A stretch of 38,078 nt of DNA from the NCBI GenBank assembly GCA_902583635.1, contig CACHWJ010000008.1:1-38078 (forward strand), read 5' to 3'. The stretch comes from an uncultured Pelagibacteraceae bacterium. GTDB lineage: Bacteria > Pseudomonadota > Alphaproteobacteria > Pelagibacterales > Pelagibacteraceae. Below are positions 22,773-32,451 of this stretch, one piece after another. Both the position numbers and the translations under genes were made by a program. Numbering within the stretch: position 1 is the stretch's first letter; each line of letters starts with the position of its first letter. The notes beneath the pieces are model-generated. The model had not been told where the DNA came from. It ran no database searches and saw nothing but the letters and a program-made list of their open reading frames with translations.

Positions 22773-24203
22773 ATGAAAGTCACAATAGAAAATAAAAAAG
22801 GTTTAAACAAAGATCTTAAAATTTTAATCGATAAAGAGACTATGAACTCTTATATGGACGAAAAATATGAAGAGATTAAAGGTACTGTAAATCTGAAAGG
22901 TTTTCGACCAGGAAAAGTTCCTAAAGAAGTTTTAAAAAGACAATTTGGTAAGGCTGTATTTGGAGAAGTTTTAGATAAAGTTTTAAAAGATACTTCAACA
23001 AAAGCTCTAGAGGAAAATAAAATAAAACCAGCTGGTCAACCTAAATTGGATTTAAAAACTTATGGAGAAGATAAGGAGTTAGAATACGTATTATCAGTTA
23101 CAGAATTACCTAAAGTTGATATTAAATCATTAGAAAATATAAAATTTGATCAATACACAGTTAAGATAGATGATAGTGAAACTGACAAAAGAATTAAGGA
23201 AATAGCAAAAAACCAACCAAATTTTAAAGATACCAAACCTGAAACGAAAGCTAAAGAAGGTGATCTAGTTGCTTTAGATTACAAAGCGACAGTAGATGGT
23301 AAAGAATTTAAGGGGAATGAAGGTAAAAATACTCAATTAACTCTAGGAAAAGATTTATTTCTAAAAGGATTCGATAAGCAGTTAATCGGAGCTAAGAAAG
23401 ATGATGAACAAATAGTTGAAGCTATATTACCTGAAAATTTTCCTGAAAAAGATTTGGTAAACAAAAAAGCTAAATTTAATTGTAAAATTTTAAATGTAAA
23501 ACAACCAGAAGAAGTAAAAATTGATGATAGTTTTGCAAAAAATTTAGGTGCAAAAGATTTAAAAGATCTTAAAATTTTAATTTCAAAACAAATAAATGAT
23601 GAATACAAAAACTCACTCGATCAATTATCAAAAAATCAGATTTTAAAACAAATTGAAAAGATTAAAGTTGAAGAAGTTCCTGAAAATCTAATACAGGAAG
23701 AAGTTAAAATTCTCTCAGAAGGTATGCGAGAAGAAGAGGTAAAAAAAAATAAGAAAACTTTTGAAGAAAAAGCTAAAACTCGAATTAAAACAGGATTAAT
23801 CTTAAATGAATTTGGAGAAAAAAATCAAATTAAAGTAAGTGAAGTTGAAATTCAGAATGAGGTTCAAAAACAACTTAGGATGATGCCTGGACAAGAAAAA
23901 ATGGTAATGGATTTTTATCAAAAGAACCCATCTGCTGTTGCTAGCTTAAGAGGAACAGTTTACGAGGAAAAAATTTTAAATTTAATTAAAGAAAAAGGTA
24001 AAGCAAACAAAAAAGAAATTTCAAAATCTGAAGCTGAAAAAATTTTAAAAGAAGCTCATGAGCAAAATCATGACCACCATCATGAAAAAAAAGACAGTAA
24101 AAAAAAATCTGAGGTAAAAACTGCTAAAGAAAAAAAATCCTCAACAAAAACAGCAAAATCTAAGCCAGCTGCTAAAAAAACAAAAAAAGTTAGCAAAAAG
24201 TAA
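22773..24203 (+). CDS. tig: Trigger factor, ribosome-associated chaperone
   Basis: 476 residues. The ribosome-docking loop GFRPGKVP is at 43-50, an FKBP-type peptidyl-prolyl isomerase domain at about 160-245 ([18 protein letters not shown] onward), and a helical chaperone domain after that. It binds nascent chains at the ribosome exit. It is longer than usual because of a tail of about 50 residues at 426-476: a His/Asp/Glu-rich piece ([10 protein letters not shown]) followed by a Lys/Ala/Ser/Thr-rich stretch resembling histone- or Alba-type low-complexity tails. The mRNA would be cut from the tRNA-Leu at its 3' end, leaving only about 10 bases before the ATG and no Shine-Dalgarno. It starts the tig-clpP-clpX-lon group. 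Confidence 0.95.
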   Translation: MKVTIENKKGLNKDLKILIDKETMNSYMDEKYEEIKGTVNLKGFRPGKVPKEVLKRQFGKAVFGEVLDKVLKDTSTKALEENKIKPAGQPKLDLKTYGEDKELEYVLSVTELPKVDIKSLENIKFDQYTVKIDDSETDKRIKEIAKNQPNFKDTKPETKAKEGDLVALDYKATVDGKEFKGNEGKNTQLTLGKDLFLKGFDKQLIGAKKDDEQIVEAILPENFPEKDLVNKKAKFNCKILNVKQPEEVKIDDSFAKNLGAKDLKDLKILISKQINDEYKNSLDQLSKNQILKQIEKIKVEEVPENLIQEEVKILSEGMREEEVKKNKKTFEEKAKTRIKTGLILNEFGEKNQIKVSEVEIQNEVQKQLRMMPGQEKMVMDFYQKNPSAVASLRGTVYEEKILNLIKEKGKANKKEISKSEAEKILKEAHEQNHDHHHEKKDSKKKSEVKTAKEKKSSTKTAKSKPAAKKTKKVSKK

Positions 24204-24235
24204 TCTCAAGTTGTATAAGTGAGTTCGAATCAATT

Positions 24236-24847
24236 ATGACATCAAAATTATCAAAACATATGAGTAACCTAGTTCCTATGGTTGTTGAACAATCTAGTAA
24301 GGGTGAGAGAGCATACGATATTTATTCAAGACTCTTAAAAGAAAGAATAATTTTTCTAACAGGTCAAATTAACGATAATGTAGCTTCACTAGTTACAGCT
24401 CAATTATTATTTTTAGAAGCAGAAGATCCTAAAAAAGAAATTTATTTATATATAAATAGCCCTGGTGGTCTTGTAACAGCTGGTCTTGGAATTTACGATA
24501 CAATGCAATATGTAAAACCTGATATATCAACATTATGCATAGGACAGGCTGCATCAATGGGATCATTTTTATTAGCAGCTGGAACTAAGGGAAAAAGATT
24601 TTCATTACCAAATTCAAGAATAATGGTTCACCAACCCTCAGCTGGTTTTCAAGGTCAAGCTACTGATATTGAAATTCATGCTAATGAAGTTTTATCATTG
24701 AAAAAAAGATTAAATGAAATTTATTCAAAGCATACAGGTAAGAGTGTTGATGAAGTGAAATCTGCGCTTGAAAGAGATAATTTTATGACAGCAGATGTAG
24801 CAAAGTCATTTGGTCTTATTGACGAAGTTGTAGAAAAAAGATCTTAA
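24236..24847 (+). CDS. clpP: ATP-dependent Clp protease proteolytic subunit ClpP
   Basis: 203 residues with the serine-protease triad Ser107 (GQAASMGS), His132 (VHQPSAG) and Asp181 (ERDNF). It forms the two-ring chamber that degrades proteins fed by ClpX. The ATG at 24236 gives eight residues before an alternative ATG at 24260 ([11 protein letters not shown]), which would match the start of many alphaproteobacterial ClpP proteins; the upstream AAGTGAG is a weak Shine-Dalgarno for 24236. It lies 32 bases after tig. Confidence 0.96.
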   Translation: MTSKLSKHMSNLVPMVVEQSSKGERAYDIYSRLLKERIIFLTGQINDNVASLVTAQLLFLEAEDPKKEIYLYINSPGGLVTAGLGIYDTMQYVKPDISTLCIGQAASMGSFLLAAGTKGKRFSLPNSRIMVHQPSAGFQGQATDIEIHANEVLSLKKRLNEIYSKHTGKSVDEVKSALERDNFMTADVAKSFGLIDEVVEKRS

Positions 24848-24867
24848 TACACAATATATTGAATTAG

Positions 24868-24904
24868 ATTAATCCAAACTTGATTAATGTGAGTCTTATA
24901 TAAT
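24868..24904 (+). promoter_or_regulatory. Candidate hairpin and -10 box before clpX
   Basis: In the 88-base gap between clpP and clpX, a 7-bp inverted repeat ATTAATC-7-GATTAAT spans 24868-24888, and a perfect TATAAT occurs at 24899-24904, 31 bases before the clpX ATG. No -35 box lies at proper spacing. It may be a separate clpX promoter or a weak hairpin; chance AT-rich matches are possible. Confidence 0.28.
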
Positions 24905-24935
24905 AAAGTATTTAAACTGATTCGTTTTAAAAACT

Positions 24936-26204
24936 ATGACAACAAATAATAAAAATATTCTTTACTGTTCTTTTTGTGGAAAGAGTCAGCACGAAGTTAG
25001 AAAATTAATTGCTGGACCAACTGTTTTCATTTGTGATGAGTGTGTTGAGTTGTGCATGGACATAATTAAAGAAGAGAGCAAAGATACTTTTGTTAAGCAT
25101 CAGGATGGCCTTCCATCACCTAAAGAAATTTGTACAGTGTTGGACGATTATGTAATTGGACAAGCTCACGCTAAAAAGGTTTTATCAGTAGCAGTTCATA
25201 ATCATTATAAAAGATTAAATTATGAGAGTAAGACAAGTAAAAATGTTGAGCTTTCTAAATCAAACATACTTTTAGTAGGCCCTACAGGTTGCGGTAAAAC
25301 TTTATTAGCACAAACTCTTGCAAGAATTCTAGATGTTCCATTTACAATGGCAGATGCTACTACATTAACTGAAGCTGGGTATGTCGGGGAGGATGTTGAA
25401 AATATAATTTTAAAATTATTACAAGCTTCTGATTATAATGTAGAAAAAGCCCAAAGAGGAATAGTATATATTGATGAAGTTGACAAAATAAGTAGAAAAT
25501 CTGAAAATCCTTCGATCACAAGGGATGTTTCAGGTGAAGGTGTACAACAAGCATTACTGAAGATTATGGAAGGTACAGTTGCTAGTGTGCCTCCTCAAGG
25601 TGGAAGAAAGCATCCACAACAAGAATTTTTACAAGTAGATACAACAAATATTTTATTTATTTGTGGAGGTGCTTTTGCGGGATTAGATAAAATAATTTCT
25701 CAACGGGACAAAGGAACTTCCATTGGATTTGGTGCTGATGTAAAAAATACTCAAGATAAGAAAACTGGTGAGTGGATGAAAGGACTTGAACCTGAAGATT
25801 TATTAAAATTTGGATTAATTCCAGAATTTATAGGTAGACTACCAATGATTGCTACGCTTGAGGACCTTGATGAAAAATCATTAATAAAAATATTGCAAGA
25901 GCCAAAAAATTCTTTAACCAAACAATATCAAGAACTATTTAAATTGGATGGAGCTAAATTAATATTTAAGGAAAATGCTCTTAAAGAGATAGCTCAAAAA
26001 GCAATTAAGAAAAAAACAGGTGCGAGAGGATTAAGATCAATTCTAGAAAATATTTTGTTAAAAACAATGTACGAATTACCAAGCCAAGAGAATATAGACG
26101 AAGTCATTATTGATGTAAGTGCTGCAAAAGGTCAGTCACAACCTATTTTGGTTCATTCAAAAGGTGACAATAAATCCAAGTCAAATAAGACTACAGCGGC
26201 TTAA
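24936..26204 (+). CDS. clpX: ATP-dependent Clp protease ATP-binding subunit ClpX
   Basis: 422 residues. The N-terminal zinc-binding domain has Cys11, 14, 33 and 36 (CSFC and CDEC). Walker A GPTGCGKT is at 115-122, Walker [10 protein letters not shown] at 176-184, and the sensor-2 motif GARGLRS lies near 366. Also present are the GYVG pore loop (in [10 protein letters not shown], near 148-151) and IGFGAD, close to the ClpP-docking IGF loop. It unfolds substrates for ClpP. A short C-terminal tail rich in Lys/Ser/Asn follows the last domain. Confidence 0.97.
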   Translation: MTTNNKNILYCSFCGKSQHEVRKLIAGPTVFICDECVELCMDIIKEESKDTFVKHQDGLPSPKEICTVLDDYVIGQAHAKKVLSVAVHNHYKRLNYESKTSKNVELSKSNILLVGPTGCGKTLLAQTLARILDVPFTMADATTLTEAGYVGEDVENIILKLLQASDYNVEKAQRGIVYIDEVDKISRKSENPSITRDVSGEGVQQALLKIMEGTVASVPPQGGRKHPQQEFLQVDTTNILFICGGAFAGLDKIISQRDKGTSIGFGADVKNTQDKKTGEWMKGLEPEDLLKFGLIPEFIGRLPMIATLEDLDEKSLIKILQEPKNSLTKQYQELFKLDGAKLIFKENALKEIAQKAIKKKTGARGLRSILENILLKTMYELPSQENIDEVIIDVSAAKGQSQPILVHSKGDNKSKSNKTTAA

Positions 26205-26264
26205 TATCCTTAATAACAGTCAAAAACCTATTGCAATATAAAATATAATATCCATATTATACAT

Positions 26265-28643
26265 ATGGACGTTAAAATCTCACTACCGTTACTTCCTTTA
26301 AGAGACATTGTGGTCTTTCCAAGCATGGTTGTTCCGTTATTTGTTGGAAGAGACAAATCAATTTCTGCATTAAATGAAGTTATGAAAAAAGATAAAAAAA
26401 TTATTTTAGTCACCCAAAAAAATTCTGAAATTGACGATCCAAGTAAAACCGATGTATTTACTTATGGATGTGAAGGTAACATTTTACAATTACTAAAATT
26501 ACCTGATGGTACTGTTAAGGTTTTAGTCGAGGGAATAAAAAGAGTTAAAATTTTAGATTTTAAAGATAATGAAAAGTTTATCACTTGTGATTATACATAT
26601 TTCAATAATATTATATCTAAAGATGATGATTTATTCCCGTTAGCATCTACAGCTTTAAGAAGACTAGAGAAATTGACTTCTATAAATAAAAAAATATCTA
26701 ATGAAACAATAAATACAATTAAGCAATTAAAAGATCCATCACAAATTGCAGACAATATAGCCTCTCATATATCAGCTTCAATTTCAGAAAAACAACAAAT
26801 TTTTGAGACTAACGATGTTAAAAAAAGATTAAATACCATAATCAAAATTATGGAAAATGAAACTAGTATAATTGGTGTTGAGAAAAGAATTAGAGGAAGA
26901 GTTAAAACTCAAATGGAGAAAACCCAACGAGAGTATTACTTGAATGAGCAATTAAAAGCAATTCAAAAAGAACTTGGTGAAATTGAAGATGGTAAAGATG
27001 AAACATCAAGCTTGAATAAAGCAATTACCAAGGCCAAGATGCCTAAAGATGTAGAAAAAAAATGTTTACAAGAATTAAAAAAGCTTAAAAACATGAGTCC
27101 TATGTCGGCTGAGGCTACAGTAGTAAGAAATTATTTAGATTGGATGACTGAATTGCCATGGCATAAAAAAAGTGAAGTAGATATTGATTTGGCAAAAGCT
27201 CAAAATACTCTAGATAAGGATCATTTTGGTTTAGAAAAAATTAAAGAGAGAATAGTAGAATTTCTTGCAGTTCAAAAGAGAATGGAAAAAATTAAGGGGC
27301 CAATATTATGTTTAGTTGGACCACCAGGAGTTGGTAAAACCTCATTAGGAAAGTCCATAGCTAAAGCTACCAACAGAGAATTTGTAAGAATGTCAGTTGG
27401 TGGTATGAGGGATGAAGCTGAAATCAGAGGTCACAGAAGAACTTACATTGGTTCACTGCCAGGTAAAATTATTCAGATGATGAAAAAAGCTGGAACTAAA
27501 AACCCTTTAATTTTATTGGATGAAATCGATAAAATAGGAAACGACTATAGAGGTGATCCATCTTCTGCTTTATTGGAAGCTTTAGACCCAGAACAAAACA
27601 CTTCTTTTAATGATCATTATTTAGAAGTAGATTATGATCTTTCAGATGTAATGTTTGTTACAACTGCAAATACACTAAATATACTGCCACCCTTATTAGA
27701 CAGAATGGAAGTTATTAGACTTGCTGGTTATACGGAGGATGAAAAAATTAATATCGCAAATAAATATTTATTACCCAAACAAATTAAAGATAATGGTGTT
27801 AAAGATAAAGAAATGAACTTAAGTGATGACATTATTAAAGAGGTAATTAGAGGTTACACTAAAGAGTCTGGAGTTAGAAATTTAGAAAGAGAAATTTCGA
27901 AAATAGCAAGAAAAGTAGTTAAGAAAATAGTTGCTGGAGAAGAAAAGGAAGTCACTGTTAATAACAAAAATCTATCTGATTTTCTTGGAGTCGCAAAATT
28001 TAATTTTGGAGAACTAGAGTCTGATAATAAAGTAGGTATTGTTGTTGGACTTGCGTGGACAGAATATGGTGGAGAAATACTTAAAATTGAAACAGTCACC
28101 ATGCCTGGTAAAGGAAGAATGCAAATTACAGGTAAGCTTGGTGATGTAATGCAGGAGTCTGTTAAAGCTGCAAAATCTTTTGTAAGATCTAAATGTTTAG
28201 AATACGGAATTATTCCACCTGTATTTGAAAAGAAAGATTTTCATATTCACGTTCCTGAAGGCGCTACACCTAAAGATGGTCCATCTGCAGGAGTTGGAAT
28301 GGTTACGTCTATTGTATCCTCTATTACGAACATTCCAGTTAGAAAAGACCTAGCTATGACAGGAGAAGTCACGTTGACTGGACAGGTCTTACAAATTGGT
28401 GGATTAAAAGAAAAATTGTTAGCAGCACATAGAGCAGGAATTAAAGAAGTTATAATTCCAAAAGAAAATGAAAAAGACCTTGTGGATATGCCAAAAAAAA
28501 TAATGGATGATATAAAAATTACTCCTGTTGAACACGCTGATCAAGTAATCAAGATAGCATTAACAAAGGAATTAAAACCTACTGAATATGTTGAGGTTGA
28601 TATATCTAAAAAAGATGACAAATCTCAAGCTAGTATTCAGTAA
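26265..28643 (+). CDS. lon: Lon protease (ATP-dependent, La type)
   Basis: 792 residues: N-terminal substrate domain (about 5-200), Walker A GPPGVGKT at 352-359, Walker B LILLDEIDK at 415-423, and the C-terminal protease domain with the Ser674-Lys717 dyad (DGPSAGVGM and GGLKEKLLA). It degrades misfolded and regulatory proteins in the cytoplasm. A TATAAT at 26244-26249 would give a leader of about 9 bases, but no -35 box is clear. It follows clpX by 60 bases and completes the protein quality-control group. Confidence 0.97.
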   Translation: MDVKISLPLLPLRDIVVFPSMVVPLFVGRDKSISALNEVMKKDKKIILVTQKNSEIDDPSKTDVFTYGCEGNILQLLKLPDGTVKVLVEGIKRVKILDFKDNEKFITCDYTYFNNIISKDDDLFPLASTALRRLEKLTSINKKISNETINTIKQLKDPSQIADNIASHISASISEKQQIFETNDVKKRLNTIIKIMENETSIIGVEKRIRGRVKTQMEKTQREYYLNEQLKAIQKELGEIEDGKDETSSLNKAITKAKMPKDVEKKCLQELKKLKNMSPMSAEATVVRNYLDWMTELPWHKKSEVDIDLAKAQNTLDKDHFGLEKIKERIVEFLAVQKRMEKIKGPILCLVGPPGVGKTSLGKSIAKATNREFVRMSVGGMRDEAEIRGHRRTYIGSLPGKIIQMMKKAGTKNPLILLDEIDKIGNDYRGDPSSALLEALDPEQNTSFNDHYLEVDYDLSDVMFVTTANTLNILPPLLDRMEVIRLAGYTEDEKINIANKYLLPKQIKDNGVKDKEMNLSDDIIKEVIRGYTKESGVRNLEREISKIARKVVKKIVAGEEKEVTVNNKNLSDFLGVAKFNFGELESDNKVGIVVGLAWTEYGGEILKIETVTMPGKGRMQITGKLGDVMQESVKAAKSFVRSKCLEYGIIPPVFEKKDFHIHVPEGATPKDGPSAGVGMVTSIVSSITNIPVRKDLAMTGEVTLTGQVLQIGGLKEKLLAAHRAGIKEVIIPKENEKDLVDMPKKIMDDIKITPVEHADQVIKIALTKELKPTEYVEVDISKKDDKSQASIQ

Positions 28644-28660
28644 TAAACAAATTCTCTAAA

Positions 28661-28780
28661 ATGGAACTATTAGTAATTTTTTTGGTAATTATATTTTTAG
28701 CAATTTATTTATTTAGACCTGTTTCAAAACAGGAGAAAGATAGTTTTGAAAACAAGACAAATTGGAGGGGTGGATTTTAA
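28661..28780 (+). CDS. Small single-TM protein, 39 residues
   Basis: An open frame from the ATG at 28661 to the TAA at 28778-28780, 17 bases after the lon stop. A hydrophobic segment at about 2-18 (MELLVIFLVIIFLAIYLF) is followed by RPVSK and a short charged tail ending NWRGGF. This is the form of a small bitopic membrane peptide. I know no family for it, but the strong hydrophobic segment with an RP flank and polar tail argues against a chance frame. It lies just upstream of the tRNA-Val promoter and may be a lon operon member. Confidence 0.5.
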   Translation: MELLVIFLVIIFLAIYLFRPVSKQEKDSFENKTNWRGGF

Positions 28781-28812
28781 TTTTTACCCTATTTTATACT
28801 AATTAATAAATC

Positions 28813-28840
28813 TTGACCTTATTGATCTAAAAGATATAAA
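28813..28840 (+). promoter_or_regulatory. Promoter for tRNA-Val / tRNA-Asp
   Basis: TTGACC at 28813-28818, a 16-base spacer and TATAAA at 28835-28840, giving a start near 28847, about 14 bases before tRNA-Val. This is one of the best -35/-10 pairs in the window. Confidence 0.68.
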
Positions 28841-28860
28841 TCACATTGCTTTTTGGTTAT

Positions 28861-28936
28861 GGGCGGTTAGCTCAGTTGGTAGAGCATCTCGTTTACACCG
28901 AGGGGGTCATAGGTTCGAGTCCTATACCGCCCACCA
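28861..28936 (+). tRNA. tRNA-Val (anticodon UAC)
   Basis: A 76-base tRNA with acceptor GGGCGGT/ACCGCCC, the D arm TAGCTCAGTTGGTAGAGCA, an anticodon stem around TTTACAC with anticodon TAC, the T arm AGGTTCGAGTCCT and an encoded CCA. It is followed 12 bases later by tRNA-Asp in the same transcript. Confidence 0.96.
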
Positions 28937-28948
28937 AGAATCAAAAGT

Positions 28949-29025
28949 GGGGGTGTAGCTCAGTTGGTTAGAGCGATCGCCTGTCACGCGATAGGTCGAG
29001 GGTTCGAGTCCCTTCACTCCCGCCA
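28949..29025 (+). tRNA. tRNA-Asp (anticodon GUC)
   Basis: A 77-base tRNA with acceptor GGGGGTG/CACTCCC (one G-U), the D arm TAGCTCAGTTGGTTAGAGC, anticodon loop CTGTCAC with anticodon GTC, the T arm GGGTTCGAGTCCC and an encoded CCA (discriminator G). Confidence 0.96.
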
Positions 29026-29051
29026 CTTATTTAATGTATTTTAGCTAATTG

Positions 29052-29120
29052 CCTAATATATTGAAATTGTTAACTTTTTTAGCCTACCTAATATAAGTCA
29101 TTGAAATTGTTAATTTTTTT
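29052..29120 (+). repeat. Two-copy direct repeat upstream of nuoA
   Basis: CCTAATATA occurs at 29052-29060 and 29087-29095, and ATTGAAATTGTTAA at 29060-29073 and 29100-29113, each copy ending in a T tract. The second copy has a 5-base insertion between the two parts. It sits in the 157-base gap between tRNA-Asp and nuoA. It may mark a duplicated regulatory site or the remains of a tRNA-related or terminator duplication. A TATATA at 29170-29175 is close to the nuoA ATG and may be a -10 box. Confidence 0.55.
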
Positions 29121-29182
29121 TTTCAACAAAATGTGACGTATGAGCGCTTCAAGAACAAAAAAAAAGTGCTATATAGACTTCA

Positions 29183-29551
29183 ATGTTATCTGATTTTTTA
29201 CAAAACTACTTACCTATAATAATTTTTTTAGTTCTAGCATTAGGATTAAGTTGTGCTTTTGTAATGATTAATTTTATTCTTTCACCCAAAAGTCCTGATC
29301 CTGAAAAGCTTTCTGCGTATGAATGTGGATTTGAGCCATTTGAAGACTCGAGGATGGAGTTTGATGTAAGATTTTATTTGGTAGCAATATTATTTATTAT
29401 TTTTGATTTAGAAATTGCTTTTCTTTTTCCATGGGCAATTTCTCTTGGAAATATTGGTTTATTAGGTTTTTCATCAATGATGATTTTTCTCTTCATACTT
29501 ACAATTGGTTTTATTTATGAATGGAAAAAAGGTGCTTTAGACTGGGAATAA
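29183..29551 (+). CDS. nuoA: NADH-quinone oxidoreductase subunit A
   Basis: 122 residues, three membrane segments, with the family motif [32 protein letters not shown] in the centre. It is a core membrane subunit of proton-pumping complex I and the first gene of the nuo operon. No Shine-Dalgarno is obvious. Confidence 0.96.
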   Translation: MLSDFLQNYLPIIIFLVLALGLSCAFVMINFILSPKSPDPEKLSAYECGFEPFEDSRMEFDVRFYLVAILFIIFDLEIAFLFPWAISLGNIGLLGFSSMMIFLFILTIGFIYEWKKGALDWE

Positions 29552-29563
29552 ATTTTAATTACA

Positions 29564-30079
29564 ATGGAAAATAAAATAGATCAGGTTCCTGAAGAATTTA
29601 AACAACTTGCAGACGATTTTAGCAAGAATGGATTTATTACAACCTCACTAGACAATTTAATAAATTGGTCAAGAGCAGGATCACTTCATTGGATGACATT
29701 TGGGTTAGCTTGTTGTGCTGTTGAAATGATGCAAACATCTATGCCAAGATATGATCTTGAAAGATTTGGTGCTGCACCTAGAGCTTCCCCAAGACAATCA
29801 GATGTAATGATTGTAGCAGGCACTTTGACTAATAAAATGGCACCTGCTTTAAGAAAAGTTTACGACCAAATGCCAGAACCAAGATATGTTATCTCAATGG
29901 GAAGTTGTGCAAATGGTGGTGGGTATTATCATTATTCATATTCTGTAGTCAGAGGTTGCGATAGAATAGTTCCAGTTGACGTTTATGTGCCTGGATGTCC
30001 TCCATCAGCAGAAGCATTGCTTTATGGAATATTGCAACTTCAAAAAAAAATTAGAAACAAAGGATCTATAACGAGATAG
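29564..30079 (+). CDS. nuoB: NADH-quinone oxidoreductase subunit B
   Basis: 171 residues. The cluster N2 ligands are Cys50 and Cys51 (LACCAVE), Cys115 (MGSCANGGG) and Cys145 (PGCPPSAE), all conserved. N2 is the last iron-sulfur centre before quinone. It lies 12 bases after nuoA. Confidence 0.97.
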   Translation: MENKIDQVPEEFKQLADDFSKNGFITTSLDNLINWSRAGSLHWMTFGLACCAVEMMQTSMPRYDLERFGAAPRASPRQSDVMIVAGTLTNKMAPALRKVYDQMPEPRYVISMGSCANGGGYYHYSYSVVRGCDRIVPVDVYVPGCPPSAEALLYGILQLQKKIRNKGSITR

Positions 30080-30081
30080 TT

Positions 30082-30687
30082 ATGCAAAATTTAATTGATC
30101 TTGAAAAAAAAATTAACTCTGAATTAACGACTAAAATTAATAGAACTGAGATTAAACATAATCAGATTTATATTGAAATAGACAAAGATCATCTTATTGA
30201 TGTAGTTTTGTTTTTAAAAACAAGTAATGATACTAAATTCAGACAACTTATTGATATAACAGTTACTGATTATCCAGAAAAAAATCAAAGATTTGAAGTT
30301 GTGTATTTATTTTTAAGCCATGAATTTAATCAAAGATTAATTTTAAAATATATAATTGCAGAAAATGAAATCATACCATCCATAACAAGTATATTTCCAG
30401 GAGCTAACTGGATGGAAAGAGAAGTCTTTGATATGTATGGTGTTTCTTTTAAAGATCATCCAGATTTAAGAAGAATATTAACTGATTATGGCTTTGAAGG
30501 ACATCCACTTAGAAAAGATTTTCCTTTAACAGGACACACAGAGGTGAGATACAGTGAAGATCAAAAAAAAGTAATAAGTGAGCCAGTAAAACTTGAACAA
30601 AACTACAGAAACTTTGATTACGAAAGTCCATGGGAAGGCACCAAATATATTAAAGAAGAATTAGATAATAATGACAAAAAAAATTAA
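30082..30687 (+). CDS. nuoC: NADH-quinone oxidoreductase subunit C
   Basis: 201 residues of the 30-kDa family. The signature [40 protein letters not shown] is in the second half. It is a peripheral-arm subunit and is separate from NuoD here. Its last 17 bases overlap nuoD. Confidence 0.96.
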   Translation: MQNLIDLEKKINSELTTKINRTEIKHNQIYIEIDKDHLIDVVLFLKTSNDTKFRQLIDITVTDYPEKNQRFEVVYLFLSHEFNQRLILKYIIAENEIIPSITSIFPGANWMEREVFDMYGVSFKDHPDLRRILTDYGFEGHPLRKDFPLTGHTEVRYSEDQKKVISEPVKLEQNYRNFDYESPWEGTKYIKEELDNNDKKN

Positions 30688-31846
30688 AAACCTTAATTTA
30701 AACTTTGGTCCTCAACACCCAGCTGCTCATGGTGTTTTAAGATTAATTTTAGAATTAGATGGTGAAGTAGTTGAGAAAGCCGATCCTCATATTGGATTAT
30801 TACACAGAGGCACAGAAAAACTAATTGAAAACAAAACTTATATGCAAGCAGTTCCTTACTTTGATCGTCTAGATTATGTTGCTCCAATGAACCAAGAACA
30901 TGCCTTTGCGTTAGCAACTGAAAAAATACTTGAAATAGATGTTCCAATTAGAGCCCAATATATAAGAGTCATATTTTGTGAGATAGGAAGAATTCTAAGT
31001 CATATATTAAATGTCACTACGCAAGCTATGGATGTAGGTGCCCTGACTCCCACATTGTGGGGATTTGAAGAAAGAGAAAAGCTAATGGGTTTTTATGAGA
31101 GAGTTTCTGGTTCACGACTTCATGCAAATTATTTTAGAGCAGGCGGAGTTCATCAAGATTTACCCCAAGGCTTGGAAGAAGATATAGCTGAATTTTGTGA
31201 AACATTTCCAAAAATAATTAATGATTTAGAAAGTTTATTAACTGAGAACAGAATTTTTAAACAACGAAATGTAGATATAGGAGTTGTTACCAAACAGGAT
31301 GCTTTAGATTATTCCTTTTCAGGCGTGATGATTAGAGGTTCAGGCGTTTCCTGGGATTTAAGAAAATCTCAACCCTATGATTGTTATGAACAATTAGATT
31401 TTAAAATTCCAGTTGGGAAAAATGGAGATTGCTATGATAGGTACTTATGCAGAATAGAGGAAATGAAAGAAAGTGTATCTATTATTAAGCAGTGTCTATC
31501 TAAAATGGAAAAAGGTCCAATAAAATCTTTAGACGGCAAGATAAGCCCACCTTCAAAAAAAGAGATTAAACAATCAATGGAAGCACTTATTCATCATTTT
31601 AAACTTTTTACAGAGGGTTATAGAGTTCCTAAAGATGAAATCTATACAGCAGTTGAAGCACCAAAAGGTGAATTTGGTGTTTATCTGATTTCAGATGGAT
31701 CAAATAAACCATATAAATGTAAAATTAGAGCTCCTGGATTTTCACATCTACAATCGATGGACTATCTGATTAAAGGACATATGTTGGCTGATGTACCAGC
31801 AGTATTAGGTTCATTAGATATAGTTTTTGGTGAGGTGGACAGATGA
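30671..31846 (+). CDS. nuoD: NADH-quinone oxidoreductase subunit D
   Basis: 391 residues of the 49-kDa family. The N-terminal [14 protein letters not shown] and [11 protein letters not shown] blocks and the [14 protein letters not shown] block line the quinone site; the C-terminal Asp and Arg in [12 protein letters not shown] are as expected. It starts inside the end of nuoC and its TGA overlaps the nuoE ATG. Confidence 0.97.
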   Translation: MTKKIKNLNLNFGPQHPAAHGVLRLILELDGEVVEKADPHIGLLHRGTEKLIENKTYMQAVPYFDRLDYVAPMNQEHAFALATEKILEIDVPIRAQYIRVIFCEIGRILSHILNVTTQAMDVGALTPTLWGFEEREKLMGFYERVSGSRLHANYFRAGGVHQDLPQGLEEDIAEFCETFPKIINDLESLLTENRIFKQRNVDIGVVTKQDALDYSFSGVMIRGSGVSWDLRKSQPYDCYEQLDFKIPVGKNGDCYDRYLCRIEEMKESVSIIKQCLSKMEKGPIKSLDGKISPPSKKEIKQSMEALIHHFKLFTEGYRVPKDEIYTAVEAPKGEFGVYLISDGSNKPYKCKIRAPGFSHLQSMDYLIKGHMLADVPAVLGSLDIVFGEVDR

Positions 31847-32451
31847 GTTTGAGAAGACCTGCAAAAAATCAACCCGAAGCTTTTAAGTTCAGTTCTTCTT
31901 CGATGGAAGAGGCAAACAAAATAGTTTTAAAATATCCTGAAGGCAAACAGCAAAGCGCTGTGATGGCTTTACTATATATAGCTCAAAAACAGAATGATAA
32001 TTGGATACCATTGGCTGCTATGAAATATATCGCAAAGTTTTTAGATATGCCTTACATAAAAGTTTATGAGGTAGCAACTTTTTACACCATGTATAATTTA
32101 TCACCAGTAGGAAAGTACTTTGTTCAGGTTTGTACTACTACTCCCTGCATGATTAGAGGAGCAAACAAATTAGTTGAAGCTTGTAAAGAAAAAATTTCAG
32201 ATAAAGAAAATGAATTATCAAATGATAAAAGTTGTTCTTGGATGGAAGTAGAATGTTTAGGAGCATGTGTTAATGCTCCCATGATGCAAATTAATGATAA
32301 TTATTATGAAGATTTAGATAAAGAAAAAACTATAGAAATATTTGATAAAATTTTAAAAGGTGAAGACCCAAAACCAGGATCATATCGAGGACGATTAAAC
32401 ACTGAACCTGAAAATAATAGAAAAACACTTATGGATATAAAAAATGCTTAA
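31843..32451 (+). CDS. nuoE: NADH-quinone oxidoreductase subunit E
   Basis: 202 residues. The 2Fe-2S cluster N1a ligands are Cys97 and Cys102 (CTTTPC) and Cys138 and Cys142 (CLGAC). The C-terminal [12 protein letters not shown] block resembles other alphaproteobacterial NuoE. It forms the NADH module with NuoF. It overlaps nuoD by 4 bases and nuoF by 8. Confidence 0.96.
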   Translation: MSLRRPAKNQPEAFKFSSSSMEEANKIVLKYPEGKQQSAVMALLYIAQKQNDNWIPLAAMKYIAKFLDMPYIKVYEVATFYTMYNLSPVGKYFVQVCTTTPCMIRGANKLVEACKEKISDKENELSNDKSCSWMEVECLGACVNAPMMQINDNYYEDLDKEKTIEIFDKILKGEDPKPGSYRGRLNTEPENNRKTLMDIKNA

